DNA of 64,000 bases. Source: CBDCBA01 sp965214125 (lineage in GTDB: Bacteria; Planctomycetota; Phycisphaerae; Tepidisphaerales; Tepidisphaeraceae). This document shows, piece after piece, positions 1 to 9,840 of this stretch. The position numbers were made by a program, and so were the translations under genes. The stretch spans positions 6,201 to 70,200 of the forward strand of contig CBDCBA010000025.1 of the NCBI GenBank assembly GCA_965214125.1, written 5' to 3'. Position 1 is the first letter of the stretch, and each line of letters starts with the position of its first letter. The notes beneath the pieces were generated by a model that did not search any database, was not told where the DNA came from, and saw nothing but the letters and a program-made list of their open reading frames with translations.

Positions 1-1
1 G

Positions 2-3000
2 ATTCAGCAGAACAAGGACTACGTCGCCGCCCTGGAGGAGCGGGCCGAGCTGTACGAGTGGCTTGCCGGGGCGGTCGGCACGACCCCGACGCCCGACGCC
101 CGCAGCAGCCAGGGGCGAGCGCTCGACCTGATCGTCGGGCTCGATCTGAGCGACGGCGGGCACTCGCTCGGGCCAATTGCCTGGGGCGGGTTCACCAGCA
201 GCACGAGCAACGGCCTGATCGGGCGGCTGCGTGACTGGTTCAACGCCGCTAACCGCGCGGCCAACGAGGATCCGGGCCACTGGTTCGCGCAGCTCGGCGG
301 CGGGGTGGAGACCAACACGTTCACCGACCCGAAGTGGCGCCTGGCCGCACCGCTGGGCCTGCCGGCCGAACTCGCGGCCAGTCAGGGCGTGCCGGCGTTC
401 ACGCTCGCGACGCTTAACGACGCCCGCCCGCGCCGCGACACCCCGGCCGACACGATCGACCGCCTCAACCGCCCGCGCCTCGAACGGCAGTTTGCTCTGA
501 CCGACGAGGTCCTGCGCCGCGCCTTCTTCGACACAAGCGGCTTCGCCGCCGGCGGCGATCACAAGCGGCGCGTCCACCGGGTGACGGGACAGGTGCTGGC
601 GCTGGCGCCCGGCAAGCCGGTGCCCGACCTGCCGACCGGCGGCTTCGTCGCCGTGCTCTACCACGGCGAGAAGAAGAACAGCCCAACCCCCGACCTGCGT
701 TGGCACGCCCGCTGGACCCTGGGCGTGCGGCGGACGGAGATTGCTTCCACCGACGCCGCAGGCCGGTACCGGTTCGAAGGGCTCGACCTGCTGGGCGACC
801 GGCAACTGCGTTTCCGCACGGCGCTGGTCTACCGGCTCGAGCCCGGCACCGGCCGCGTGATTGCCACGAGCGACTTCGGCCGGGCCGGCAGCGACTTCTC
901 GCCCACGGTCGACCTCGACAACGGCACAGTCCGCCCGCGTAAGAACATCGTCTTCGCGTGCGAGGAGTTCGCCCTGGCCGGGTTGTACGACCCAAGGTTT
1001 TTGCAGTCGCTGGGTACGGTCGTCCCGCGCGACGCGCGGCGTAGCGCGGTGCCGCAGAAGTACAAGTTCGTCCTGCGCGACGGCGTGCTGGCGGGCTTCG
1101 TCGAGCCGGGAACGCGCAACTACCTTTTGTTCCGCTACGGCCAGATCGGCAACCGGCTGACGCTGCTGAACATCCCGCCGCTCGACGCCGACGCCGCCGG
1201 CGAGGGAGACGAACGCCTGGCGAAAGGCTTTTCCACCGAGGGCCTGCGCCGCCTCGGGCCGCTGTCGATGCAGACGGCCAACGACCTGTGGCGGCTCGAC
1301 GAGCGGCGCCTCGCCAGCTACGCGGCGGCGGGCGTGAGCAGCCCGCTGCTCGACGACCTCCACGCCGGTGCGGCGGTCGGCATCGAGCGGGCCGCCGAGG
1401 CCCTCGACGCCGACGACGGCCTGACCTTCGAACGCGCCGCCAACGGCGCGTGGGCTAACGAGGCCCTCGTCTACTCGGCCGCCCAGGCGATGGCCAGTGA
1501 CGTCATCTACGCCGCCATCTTCCTGCTCCTGCTCTGCGTGCCGTTCGCCTTCTGCATGGAACGACTCGTCATCGGCACGCCCAACGTCTACCGGCAGATC
1601 GTTGGGGCGATCGCGATCTTCGCCCTGATGACGGCGTCGCTGTGGGCGTTTCACCCGGCGTTTCGCATCAGCAACAGCGCCCTCATCATCATCCTGGCGT
1701 TCGCGATCTTGTTTATGAGCGGCCTGGTGATCTGGGTCGTCTACAGCCGCTTCGAGACGGAACTCAAGCGCGTCCGCTCCGGCAAGGCCGACGACGAGAG
1801 CGGGCCCACGGGGGGGCACGCCAGCGGCGGCGCGAGCTTCGCGCGGGCCAGCGTGATCGGCCAGGCCGTGATGCTCGGCATCGCCAACATGCGCCGGCGC
1901 CGGTTCCGCACGTTCCTGACGGCCTCGACGATCGTGCTCATCACCTTCGCGGTCCTCTGCTTCACGAGCAGCACGACGTACACGAGCGTCGTCGCCCTGC
2001 CGACGGGCACGAGCGCCGATCATCCCGGCGTCATGCTTCGCCAACGCGGCTACCGGGCGCTGCCCCTGCCGTTGCTGGGGGCGGTGCAGGGCGTGGGGGC
2101 GGAGCTGTTCGCCGACCGCCCGATCGTGCCGCGTTGGTGGAACCTGGAGAACGGCGACGAGACGTTCGCGCTCTACCTCGAGAGCGTTGGGGCCGACGGC
2201 GTCGTGCGCCGCGTGCCGCAGCGGGCGGCGGTCGGGCTTTCGCCGGGCGAGGCGGAGCTGACGCCGCTGGCCCGCGTGCTGGGCGAGTCGGCGGCGGCGC
2301 GGATCGTGGAGCCGGGGGCAGAGGTCATTGCCCTGAGCCGGCCGGTCGCCGACGCGCTGCAGGTGCGGGCGGGAGATTCGGTCACGCTCGCCGGCCACGT
2401 GCTGGAGGTGGCGTCGGTCTACGACCCCGACGCCTACGACGCGCAGATGATCGCCCTCAGCGGCGAGCCGATCGCACCGCTGGACGTCAGCAACGGCATG
2501 CTCGACGCCAGCGGCCGGGCCGTCACCGATGCCGGCGACATGGGGCTGGCCCTCGACGGCGACGCCGGCAGCGCCGAGGCGGCCGCCAGCTACGAGCACC
2601 TCTCGAGCAGCCAGTTCGTCCTGATCCCCGCGACGCTCAGCCAACGGTTGCCCGAGTCGTCGCTGCGGAGCGTGAGCGTGCGCCTGGACGACCTCGACCA
2701 GCTCGACGCCGCCGTCGACGACCTGACCCGCCGCTTCGCCCTGGCCCTCTTCGCCGGCTACGACGACGGCGTGAAACTCGTCACGGCCAGCCAGCCCACG
2801 AGCGTGGCGGGGACGGCGGTGGTCGTGCCGCTCCTGATCGGCGGGCTCATCATTTTCAACACGATGATGGGCTCCATTGCCGAGCGGCGGCGGGAGATTC
2901 ACATCTACACCAGCCTCGGCCTGGCGCCGGTCCACGTCGGGGCGCTGTTCGTGGCCGAGGCGTTGACGTACGGGCTGATCGGCGCGGTCTTCGGCTACGT

Positions 3001-3694
3001 GATCGGGCAGTTCGTGGGCACGGGGCTGGTGAGCCTCGGCTGGCTCGGCGACGCGACGCTGAACTACAGCGGCACGAGCGCGATGCTGACGATGGGGCTG
3101 ATCCTGCTCGTCGTGCTGCTGAGCGCGCTGGTCCCCGCGCGGCTGGCGAGCAAGATCGCGGCCCCGAGCATCGACCGCACCTGGAAAGTGCCGGCGGCGG
3201 TGGATGGCACGATCCGCGCGACGCTGCCGTTCACGATCAACCAGACCGCCGCGGCGGGGGCGATCGCTTATTTGGCCGAGTGGTTCGAGGTCCACGCCGA
3301 CGGCACGGTGGGCGGATTCGCGGCCGATGACATCGAGCCGTTCCAACGCCGCGAGGGGGAGCACACCGTGAACGGTTTGCGGGCGAAGGTGTGGCTCTCG
3401 CCGTTCGATTTGGGCGTGCGGCAGGCGTGCGTGGTCTCGATCCGCCCCGGCGAGATCGAGGACGTGTACGAGGTGGACGTCGCCCTGACCCACGAGAGCG
3501 GCGGCGAAGAGGCGTGGCATCGCATGAACCGCGCCTTCCTGACCAGTCTGCGCCAGCAGTTCCTCGCCTGGCGCAGCCTCGGCGGCCGGCGAATGCTGGA
3601 GTACGTGGAGCGGAGTAAGGGGATGTTTGGCCGGGAGGTGGGAGCGGAGGAGGTGGGACGTGGGCAGGCACCGGAGTCAGAGGGCGGCGGATGA
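2..3694 (+). CDS. FtsX-like ABC transporter permease, 5' end outside window
   Basis: The frame is open from the first bases of the window, so the N-terminus is missing; about 1230 residues are visible. A long soluble part (about residues 1-490) is followed by membrane segments near residues 500-580. A MacB/FtsX-like stretch with the basic motif NMRRRRFRTFL and a membrane helix lies near residues 625-655, and there is then a second extracytoplasmic domain. A C-terminal FtsX permease domain covers about residues 935-1055, with the typical NTMMGSIAERRREI motif. No ATPase gene is visible; it may lie upstream of the window. The family uses ATP-driven conformational change to move lipoproteins or substrates, or to act on the envelope. 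The last ~20 residues (REVGAEEVGRGQ...) are encoded by an intergenic palindrome that runs into the gene, so the natural C-terminus may have been replaced. Substrate unknown. Confidence 0.8.
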   Translation: MQQNKDYVAALEERAELYEWLAGAVGTTPTPDARSSQGRALDLIVGLDLSDGGHSLGPIAWGGFTSSTSNGLIGRLRDWFNAANRAANEDPGHWFAQLGGGVETNTFTDPKWRLAAPLGLPAELAASQGVPAFTLATLNDARPRRDTPADTIDRLNRPRLERQFALTDEVLRRAFFDTSGFAAGGDHKRRVHRVTGQVLALAPGKPVPDLPTGGFVAVLYHGEKKNSPTPDLRWHARWTLGVRRTEIASTDAAGRYRFEGLDLLGDRQLRFRTALVYRLEPGTGRVIATSDFGRAGSDFSPTVDLDNGTVRPRKNIVFACEEFALAGLYDPRFLQSLGTVVPRDARRSAVPQKYKFVLRDGVLAGFVEPGTRNYLLFRYGQIGNRLTLLNIPPLDADAAGEGDERLAKGFSTEGLRRLGPLSMQTANDLWRLDERRLASYAAAGVSSPLLDDLHAGAAVGIERAAEALDADDGLTFERAANGAWANEALVYSAAQAMASDVIYAAIFLLLLCVPFAFCMERLVIGTPNVYRQIVGAIAIFALMTASLWAFHPAFRISNSALIIILAFAILFMSGLVIWVVYSRFETELKRVRSGKADDESGPTGGHASGGASFARASVIGQAVMLGIANMRRRRFRTFLTASTIVLITFAVLCFTSSTTYTSVVALPTGTSADHPGVMLRQRGYRALPLPLLGAVQGVGAELFADRPIVPRWWNLENGDETFALYLESVGADGVVRRVPQRAAVGLSPGEAELTPLARVLGESAAARIVEPGAEVIALSRPVADALQVRAGDSVTLAGHVLEVASVYDPDAYDAQMIALSGEPIAPLDVSNGMLDASGRAVTDAGDMGLALDGDAGSAEAAASYEHLSSSQFVLIPATLSQRLPESSLRSVSVRLDDLDQLDAAVDDLTRRFALALFAGYDDGVKLVTASQPTSVAGTAVVVPLLIGGLIIFNTMMGSIAERRREIHIYTSLGLAPVHVGALFVAEALTYGLIGAVFGYVIGQFVGTGLVSLGWLGDATLNYSGTSAMLTMGLILLVVLLSALVPARLASKIAAPSIDRTWKVPAAVDGTIRATLPFTINQTAAAGAIAYLAEWFEVHADGTVGGFAADDIEPFQRREGEHTVNGLRAKVWLSPFDLGVRQACVVSIRPGEIEDVYEVDVALTHESGGEEAWHRMNRAFLTSLRQQFLAWRSLGGRRMLEYVERSKGMFGREVGAEEVGRGQAPESEGGG

Positions 3695-3750
3695 TCGCCA
3701 CCATGTTCTGACTTCTGCCCACGTCCCACCCTCCCCCGCTCCCACCTCCC
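3633..3750. repeat. Long palindrome, GGAGGTGGGAGC family, copy 1
   Basis: The left arm (3633-3667) and right arm (3715-3750) are reverse complements with one indel. The 47-base loop contains the stop codon of the upstream permease. The same arms recur at 23038-23149 and 28709-28804 with different loops. The right arm ends 8 bases before the start codon of the next gene. Confidence 0.9.
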
Positions 3751-3758
3751 ACTCTCTC

Positions 3759-5768
3759 GTGAAAGAAGACGCCGAACTCAAGCAATTTCGGGAGCTGATG
3801 ACGCCCCCGGACCACTTCGAGGAGGGGTTCGGGTGGAAGGCCGTCTTCGGGGCGCTGTTCGTGGGCTTCATCATGACGCCGGCGAGCATGTACATGCAGC
3901 TCGTGACCGGCCAGGACGTGGGCGGGGCGGCGCAGTGGGTGACGGTGATCCTCTTCATCGAGGTCGCGCGGCGCAGCTTCACAACGCTGAGCCGGCCGGA
4001 GATCTTCATCCTCTACACGATGGCTGGCAGCGCGCTGGCGGGCGCGGGGCCGGGGCAGGGGTTGCTGTGGCAGCAGTTCATGGTGCAAAGCGACTCGCTG
4101 CGCGCGTTCGGCGTGGCGGAGAACATCCCGTGGTGGGTCTCGCCCAGCGACCCCGAAGTGCTGGGCCGGCGGACGTTCTTCCAAAGCCAGTGGGTCGTGC
4201 CGATCCTGTTGTTCGCCCTCGCGACGGTGTTGCAGCGGCTTGATAACTTCGGGCTCGGCTACATCATGTTCCGCCTGACGAGCGACGTGGAGAAGCTCCC
4301 CTTCCCGCTCGCCCCCGTGCAGGCGCAGGGCGTGGTCGCCCTCGCCGACGCAAGCCACGGCCGCGAGACGTGGCGGTGGCGCGTCTTTTCCTTCGGCGCG
4401 ATGCTCGGCATGGCGTGGGCGATCGTCTACCTCGCGCTGCCGACGATCACCGGGGCGCTCTTGCCGGAGCCGATCAAGATTTTCCCGATCCCGTTCGTCG
4501 ACGTGACGACCAACTACGAGGAACTGCTGCCGACCGTGCCGCTGCTGTTCAGCTTCGATTTGCGCTGGATCATCTTCGGCATGGTGCTGCCGTTCTGGGC
4601 GATGGTCGGCAGCTTCCTCGGGCTGATCTTCACGATCGTGATCAACCCGGCGGTCCTCTACAACGTCGGCATCCTCGACACGTGGAGCCCCGGCACCGGG
4701 GCGATCCAGACCATCCAGGCGAACACGCTCGACTTCTACTTCAGCTTCGGCCTCGGGCTGCTGTTCGCGATCGCGGTGATCGGCTTTTGGCACATGTTCG
4801 CCAGTTTTCGCCAAAGCCGGCAGGCGGGGGAGACGGGGCGGGTCGACCTCAAAGCCTTATTCAACCCGCCCAGGGGGCGCGGCGACCTGCCGCTGTGGGT
4901 CGCGGTCGCCATCTACTTCTTCACGATGGCCGCCACCATTGTGACAGCCCTTGTGCTGCTGCGCATCAGCTACAACGAAGACCCGGCCAACGTCAGCCCC
5001 GTCTCCTGGCTGCTGGTCGGCGTCTTCATCTTCTACGGCTTCATCTACACGCCGGTCGTCAGCTACGTGAGCGCGCGGATGGAGGGCATCGTCGGCATGA
5101 CGGTGCAGGTGCCGTTCATCCGCGAGGCGACCTTCATTCTCAGCGGCTACCAGGGGGCGGCCGTCTGGTTCACGCCGTTCCCCTACCAGGACTACGGCCG
5201 CGAGGTGCTCTACTTCCGCACCACGGAACTGACCGGCACGAAGATCACCAGCCGGCTCAAGGCGGAGATCTTCATCCTGCCGATCGTGATCCTGGGCATG
5301 ATCGTCTTCAGCCAGTTCATCTGGCAGATCGCCCCGGTCCCCAGCGCCGCCTTCCCGTACGCGGACGAGTTCTGGGAGCTCATCGCCTATCAGCGCGGGC
5401 TGATCTGGTCGAGCACCTTGCCGGGCGGGCAGAACGGGCCGTTCGCCGAGGCGTTCAACTGGTCGTACCTCTTCGGCGGTCTTGGCCTCGCGTGCGGACT
5501 CTACGCGATTTTAAGCTTCTTCGGCCTGCCGGTGTTGCTCGTGTACGGCATCATCCGCGGGCTGGATCAGAGCTTGCCGCACGTGATTGTGCCACAGTTT
5601 TTGGGTGCCTTGCTCGGCCGGTACTACTTCCGCAAGAAGTTCGGGCAGATGTGGCAGCAGTACATCATCGTCTTTGCCGCCGGCTACGCGGCGGGGGAGG
5701 GGCTGATCGTAATGTTCAGCTTGGGAACGGTGTTCATCAGCAAGAGCGTGATCACGTCGCCGTATTGA
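3759..5768 (+). CDS. Multi-pass membrane protein, DUF6785/OPT-like
   Basis: A protein of about 669 residues with roughly a dozen hydrophobic helices and short polar loops. Its general look and length match the uncharacterised DUF6785/DUF6784 membrane proteins of Planctomycetota and Armatimonadota, which resemble oligopeptide-transporter folds. I place the start at GTG 3759, just after the palindrome; ATG 3798, which has GGGAG in front of it, is a real alternative. The open frame continues upstream through the palindrome, but that part is low-complexity repeat translation and is unlikely to be made as protein from this gene. The gene follows the FtsX-like permease on the same strand and may share its transcript. 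Transport substrate unknown. Confidence 0.7.
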   Translation: MKEDAELKQFRELMTPPDHFEEGFGWKAVFGALFVGFIMTPASMYMQLVTGQDVGGAAQWVTVILFIEVARRSFTTLSRPEIFILYTMAGSALAGAGPGQGLLWQQFMVQSDSLRAFGVAENIPWWVSPSDPEVLGRRTFFQSQWVVPILLFALATVLQRLDNFGLGYIMFRLTSDVEKLPFPLAPVQAQGVVALADASHGRETWRWRVFSFGAMLGMAWAIVYLALPTITGALLPEPIKIFPIPFVDVTTNYEELLPTVPLLFSFDLRWIIFGMVLPFWAMVGSFLGLIFTIVINPAVLYNVGILDTWSPGTGAIQTIQANTLDFYFSFGLGLLFAIAVIGFWHMFASFRQSRQAGETGRVDLKALFNPPRGRGDLPLWVAVAIYFFTMAATIVTALVLLRISYNEDPANVSPVSWLLVGVFIFYGFIYTPVVSYVSARMEGIVGMTVQVPFIREATFILSGYQGAAVWFTPFPYQDYGREVLYFRTTELTGTKITSRLKAEIFILPIVILGMIVFSQFIWQIAPVPSAAFPYADEFWELIAYQRGLIWSSTLPGGQNGPFAEAFNWSYLFGGLGLACGLYAILSFFGLPVLLVYGIIRGLDQSLPHVIVPQFLGALLGRYYFRKKFGQMWQQYIIVFAAGYAAGEGLIVMFSLGTVFISKSVITSPY

Positions 5769-5897
5769 TCGCCGTATTGACGGGCGCGTGGTACGCTGCG
5801 GGCGGTCGCGGCGTCCCGCCGTACGCCGCGGCCTGTGACTTCGACGTGCCCCTTCGCGCACGTGACGGCAAACCCGGAAGCCGAGGAGCTTCGTCCG

Positions 5898-8633
5898 ATG
5901 AACATTCCAACCCGCGCCCTCGCCGCCCTGGCGATGGTCGTTTTCGCCTCGCCGTCGTTCGGCCAGACGATCCCGCAACGCCTAGCCGACCTGGGTATTT
6001 CCGTCGAGGCCGGAACCGTTCCCGATATCGAGCCGACGCGCGTCAAGCCGCTGGTTGAGGGCGTGATCGCCTTCGCTTACACCGACGCCGACGGCACGAC
6101 GATCGTCCTTGCCGCTGACGCGGATGTGCTGGGCAAGTACAAGTTGCCCGGCGGCGACGAGTTCGACTTCCGCACGCCCGACGGCCGCGCCGTTGCACCG
6201 CAGGCCGTTCTCGATGACCGCCTGCTCGTCACGCGTAGCGAGAAGGGCTGGGGCTGGCTCGGCGACCGCCTGACGCTCACGCCTGTTGATCCGGGCGACG
6301 CCGAAGTGCGCGGTGCGAGCGTCGATGAGTCGGCTGTCGCTCACACGCTGCGCGTCGGTTCGGACGGCGACTTCGCCACCTTCGCCGAGGCCGCCGATCG
6401 GGCGCAGGAATTGCTCGACGGCGGCGAGGGCGTGCGACTCGAACTTGCCGCCGGCACCTACCGCGAGGGCGGCATCGTGATCAACGCGGGGCCGAACCCG
6501 GACGCCACGCTCATCATCGAGGGCGTGCCGGGCGAAACGATCATCACGGGTGCCGACCCCTTCACGGGCGGCTGGGAACCGATCGAGCCGAACTCGCCGG
6601 TGTACCGCAAGAGCTGGCCGCACCGCTTTGGCATGAGCCCGCAGGGGTGGGATCGCTGGGGCTTTCTGCTGACGAGCGGCACGTCGCGTAGCGAGGTCGT
6701 GAGCATCGACGGCGACCTGATGATGCCCGTGGAGTTGGAACGCTTCCGATGGGTTGATCCGGATGGCCCGCTCACGCTCCAGGACACGGACGTCCCCGAC
6801 GACGAGCCGGGCCGCTGGCAGCCGGCGGGGCGGCGCGACCCGCGCGAGCTCGTGCCCGGCACCTTCGGCGTCGTCGAGGCCGAGGACATGATTTACCTCT
6901 GTCCGCCGGAGGGCGTCGACCCGAACGGGGCGAAGGTCGAGGCGAGCGTGCGTGGGGCGCTGTTGACGATCAACGATCGCCGCAACGTTGTGTTGCGCGG
7001 TCTGACGTTCACCCACGCCGCCACGCATGCCGGGTCGCATGAGAACCCGGTCTCGCTGCGGGTCCAGAACCTGCTCGTGGAGCGCTGTGCGTTCGACCGC
7101 AACGGCTCCAAGGGCATGGCGCTCGGCTCTGATCCGACGCAGATCACGCTGCGCCACAGCACGTTCAACGGCAACGGCTGGAAGGGATTCTCGGCCGGCT
7201 ACCGGCCCGACGACTACGTGATGGAATACTGCGAGTCGTCCTTCAACAACTGGCGCGGCCACAGCGGCGGGCAGCACTCGTGGGACGCGGCCGGCGTCAA
7301 GTTCTTCGGCCTCAATGGGCAGACCGGCGTGCGCATCGTCGGCCATCGCGCGTTCGCCAACCTCACGCACGGCCTGTGGATCGACCAGTCCTTCACCCCG
7401 CGGGCCCCGATCGAGATCCGCGACAGCATCTACGCGGGCAACTACTTTGGCGCCGACCTTTACCTGGAGAAGCTCACCGGGCCCGTCGACGTCGTCGGCA
7501 ACGTCCTCTGGACCAACCGCGGCCTGCACGGCGTCAACGGGACGAGCTGGAACATGCGCTTCGCCGACAACCTGATGCACGCCGCGACCGGCAATCGCCC
7601 AATCTTCTTCCTGCACAAACGCGGCGAGGAGTCGGAGTACGCCAACCACTCCCGCGATTGGACGCTCGACGGCAACCTCCTCACGACGCGCGACGGCGGC
7701 CAGCTGCTTCAGCAGGCGAGCGAGCCCCAGCAGTACGCGGAGTTCCTCGACACGCTGGCGACGAATGGCAACGTTGTTCACGGCGAGGACTCCACCTTCT
7801 TCGAGCCGTCGCTGATGGCCGACCCGCAGTATGCCAACCCGGACGCCTACGGCTGGGACGTGACGAACCCGCGCGTCCGCGAGGCGTTGCCGAATCTGCC
7901 GGGGCCGCTGTCGGACGAGGACCGCGCAAAGCTCGAACGCGCCGACCGCAACGCGCAGCGCTACCTCGAGGTGATCGCCGCCAGCCGCAGCCTCGGCGGG
8001 CCGCCGTTCGACCGGGCCCAGGCAATCGTTGACAACGCGTGGCGGCAGCTCGATTTAAGCCCCGTTCTCAACCGCAACCTGACCGGCAACGACGCCTGGA
8101 TCGGGGCCGGCAACCAGCTTCCGCAGCTTCGGCCCGGCGACGCGCGCTTCGCCGGCGTGCCGTTCGAGCTCCGCGACGGCGGCCTTGTGCTGCGCTCGGC
8201 CAAGGTGACCGAGTCGCGCGGCAAGCCGACGCCCGTGCAGGTCGACGTGCCGGTCGGCGACCGCGTCGAGGTGCTTTACGTTCTGCACGGCGGCGGCTGG
8301 TTCGATGGCGACCCGGCACCGACCGGGCGGTACGAACTTGTCTACGAAGACGGCACGACCGCCGGCGTCGACGTGGTGCCGGAATCGAAGGCATCCGACC
8401 CGTCGCGGCCGGCGATGGTCGGCGAGTGGTACCACGCCTTTACGCCCTTCGATAACGACGTCGCCCGCCACATCGCGCTGCCGGGCGACCTCGGCGAGAA
8501 CGGGGCGTACCTGTACGTCGTCGAAATCGTCAACCCGCACCCGGATCGGCCCGTCGCGCAGCTTCGGCTCGTCGGCGAGCTGGAGCGGGAGATCACGCTG
8601 ATCATCCTCGCCGCGACGTACGCCCGGCCGTGA
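5898..8633 (+). CDS. Secreted right-handed beta-helix protein
   Basis: About 911 residues. The start at ATG 5898 follows a GAGGAG Shine-Dalgarno sequence and gives a clean signal peptide (hydrophobic residues 6-18, cleavage probably after SFG-Q). An N-terminal domain of ~150 residues is followed by 'GSDGDFATFAEAADRAQELL', the usual entry of pectate-lyase-like right-handed beta-helix proteins. Repeated short strands with Asn and Gly turns (LVERCAFDRNGSKGMALG and similar) run to about residue 560. The C-terminal third has a separate beta-rich domain. Such proteins commonly bind or cleave polysaccharides at the cell surface. No catalytic residues can be assigned by eye, so an enzymatic role is inference. 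Confidence 0.75.
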   Translation: MNIPTRALAALAMVVFASPSFGQTIPQRLADLGISVEAGTVPDIEPTRVKPLVEGVIAFAYTDADGTTIVLAADADVLGKYKLPGGDEFDFRTPDGRAVAPQAVLDDRLLVTRSEKGWGWLGDRLTLTPVDPGDAEVRGASVDESAVAHTLRVGSDGDFATFAEAADRAQELLDGGEGVRLELAAGTYREGGIVINAGPNPDATLIIEGVPGETIITGADPFTGGWEPIEPNSPVYRKSWPHRFGMSPQGWDRWGFLLTSGTSRSEVVSIDGDLMMPVELERFRWVDPDGPLTLQDTDVPDDEPGRWQPAGRRDPRELVPGTFGVVEAEDMIYLCPPEGVDPNGAKVEASVRGALLTINDRRNVVLRGLTFTHAATHAGSHENPVSLRVQNLLVERCAFDRNGSKGMALGSDPTQITLRHSTFNGNGWKGFSAGYRPDDYVMEYCESSFNNWRGHSGGQHSWDAAGVKFFGLNGQTGVRIVGHRAFANLTHGLWIDQSFTPRAPIEIRDSIYAGNYFGADLYLEKLTGPVDVVGNVLWTNRGLHGVNGTSWNMRFADNLMHAATGNRPIFFLHKRGEESEYANHSRDWTLDGNLLTTRDGGQLLQQASEPQQYAEFLDTLATNGNVVHGEDSTFFEPSLMADPQYANPDAYGWDVTNPRVREALPNLPGPLSDEDRAKLERADRNAQRYLEVIAASRSLGGPPFDRAQAIVDNAWRQLDLSPVLNRNLTGNDAWIGAGNQLPQLRPGDARFAGVPFELRDGGLVLRSAKVTESRGKPTPVQVDVPVGDRVEVLYVLHGGGWFDGDPAPTGRYELVYEDGTTAGVDVVPESKASDPSRPAMVGEWYHAFTPFDNDVARHIALPGDLGENGAYLYVVEIVNPHPDRPVAQLRLVGELEREITLIILAATYARP

Positions 8634-8667
8634 GCCGACTGGGCCGCCGCGGTACGCTTGACGGCAG

Positions 8668-9552
8668 ATGGACGCGACCGATTTCTTCGCCTGGCAAGGC
8701 CTCGAGCTCTCCCTGCCCGCCGGGTGGCGGCCGGTGAAGATCGGCGGAGACGAGACGGCGGGGGAGGTGCTCTTCGCCGACGTCGACCGGCCGCTCATGG
8801 GCGTGCGTTGGGACACGCCCGGTCGCGGCGCACGACGCGACCCCGACGGGCACGCGGCGCGGCTCCTGCGGGGGCAGGTCGGCCAGCTTTCGGCGGCGCG
8901 GGCGAAGCCCTTCCCGATGCCGACCGGCGACTGGGCGGCGTCGCTGCTGTTCGAAGAGCCCGATCCGCCCGGTCGCGACGTCTGGGTTGGGCTGAGCCGC
9001 GCAACGGGGCGGAGCGTCGAGATCGCCCTGCACCGCCACGAGCCCGCCGACCGCGGCCGCCTCGCTATGGCGTTGCTGCCGACGCTGGTCGACGTGCCGC
9101 TCGACCGATCCCGCCGATGGCGACTGTTCGACCTGGACGTGCGGGTGCCGCCCGGCCACCGCCTTACATCGCACAAGCTGTCGGCGGGGGACCTGAGCCT
9201 GAGCTTCACGCGGGACGAGCCGATCGGTCGCGGCCGCGTGCGCCGCCTGCCGCTGACCCTTCGCCAGATCCGCCCCGCCCGCTTGGCGTTGTCGCGCCGG
9301 ACGCTGGCCGAGTGGCTTCAGCCCTTCGCCTGGCAGGCGAGTCGCTTCCACAAGCCGGCCCAACCGCCTGAGGCGACCGCGCACGGCCTGGTCCAGCCGT
9401 GGCGGCGTCGGCGGCGGTACGGCTGGCTCTGGACGGTCCCGCGCGCGCTGACAGCGCGCATCGACCACGACGCCCGCGCCGACCGCCTGCTGCTCCTGCG
9501 CGGCGTGCCCGAGGCGGTTGCCGAAGTGACGTTCGCCGCAGGCAATTCGTGA
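8668..9552 (+). CDS. Hypothetical protein
   Basis: About 294 residues, rich in Arg and Pro, with no signal peptide and no membrane helix. It has a repeated beta-strand feel: the opening 'DFFAWQGLELSLPAGW' recalls proteins that score a 'lipid/wing' type beta fold, but I recognise no family. A TACGCT hexamer lies 9 bases before the ATG, slightly farther than the leaderless spacing seen elsewhere in the window. It sits 34 bases after the beta-helix gene on the same strand, so the two could also be co-transcribed. Function unknown. Confidence 0.65.
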   Translation: MDATDFFAWQGLELSLPAGWRPVKIGGDETAGEVLFADVDRPLMGVRWDTPGRGARRDPDGHAARLLRGQVGQLSAARAKPFPMPTGDWAASLLFEEPDPPGRDVWVGLSRATGRSVEIALHRHEPADRGRLAMALLPTLVDVPLDRSRRWRLFDLDVRVPPGHRLTSHKLSAGDLSLSFTRDEPIGRGRVRRLPLTLRQIRPARLALSRRTLAEWLQPFAWQASRFHKPAQPPEATAHGLVQPWRRRRRYGWLWTVPRALTARIDHDARADRLLLLRGVPEAVAEVTFAAGNS

Positions 9553-9840
9553 CGCCGGCGCGGATTCCAATGGAACGGGGTTGAATCTGCCGAACTTGTT
9601 CGGTAGGTTGCAGGGCGGTGGAAGCGTCGATGGGCACGGGACGTGTCCCAGGGGACGCAACTTCACCGCGGCGGCCGAATGGGCCGATAGGACGAAAGCC
9701 TTGGCACAACGCCCGAATCCGGGCACTGGTTGTGTCGACGAGGGGCGTCAACACTGGGCCATCGCAAGGGAGCGAGGCCTGTCAACCTGATCTTCCCGCG
9801 CAGGTCGCGCGACGTCCTTAATCCCGTTCGGGAGGACCCA
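9553..9840 (+). other. Structured 5' leader region without a convincing gene
   Basis: This 288-base gap holds several perfect or near-perfect short hairpins: CCGAACTTGTTCGG near 9590 (possible terminator of the upstream gene), GGGACGTGTCCC near 9640, CGGCCGAATGGGCCG near 9675, GCCCGAATCCGGGC near 9712 and TCCCGTTCGGGA near 9825. Small open frames cross it but none has a ribosome-binding site. It leads directly into the Shine-Dalgarno sequence of the next gene, so a cis-acting RNA is possible. I could not match it to a known riboswitch. Confidence 0.35.

Noticed and set aside
3237..4814. Long minus-strand frame over the permease/DUF6785 junction
   Set aside because: Antisense shadow of two well-supported genes, with no start signal and low-complexity composition.
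9553..9840. Cyclic di-GMP, glycine or other known riboswitch
   Set aside because: Fragments such as GGACGCAA and CGAAAGCC look suggestive, but the required order of conserved elements is absent.
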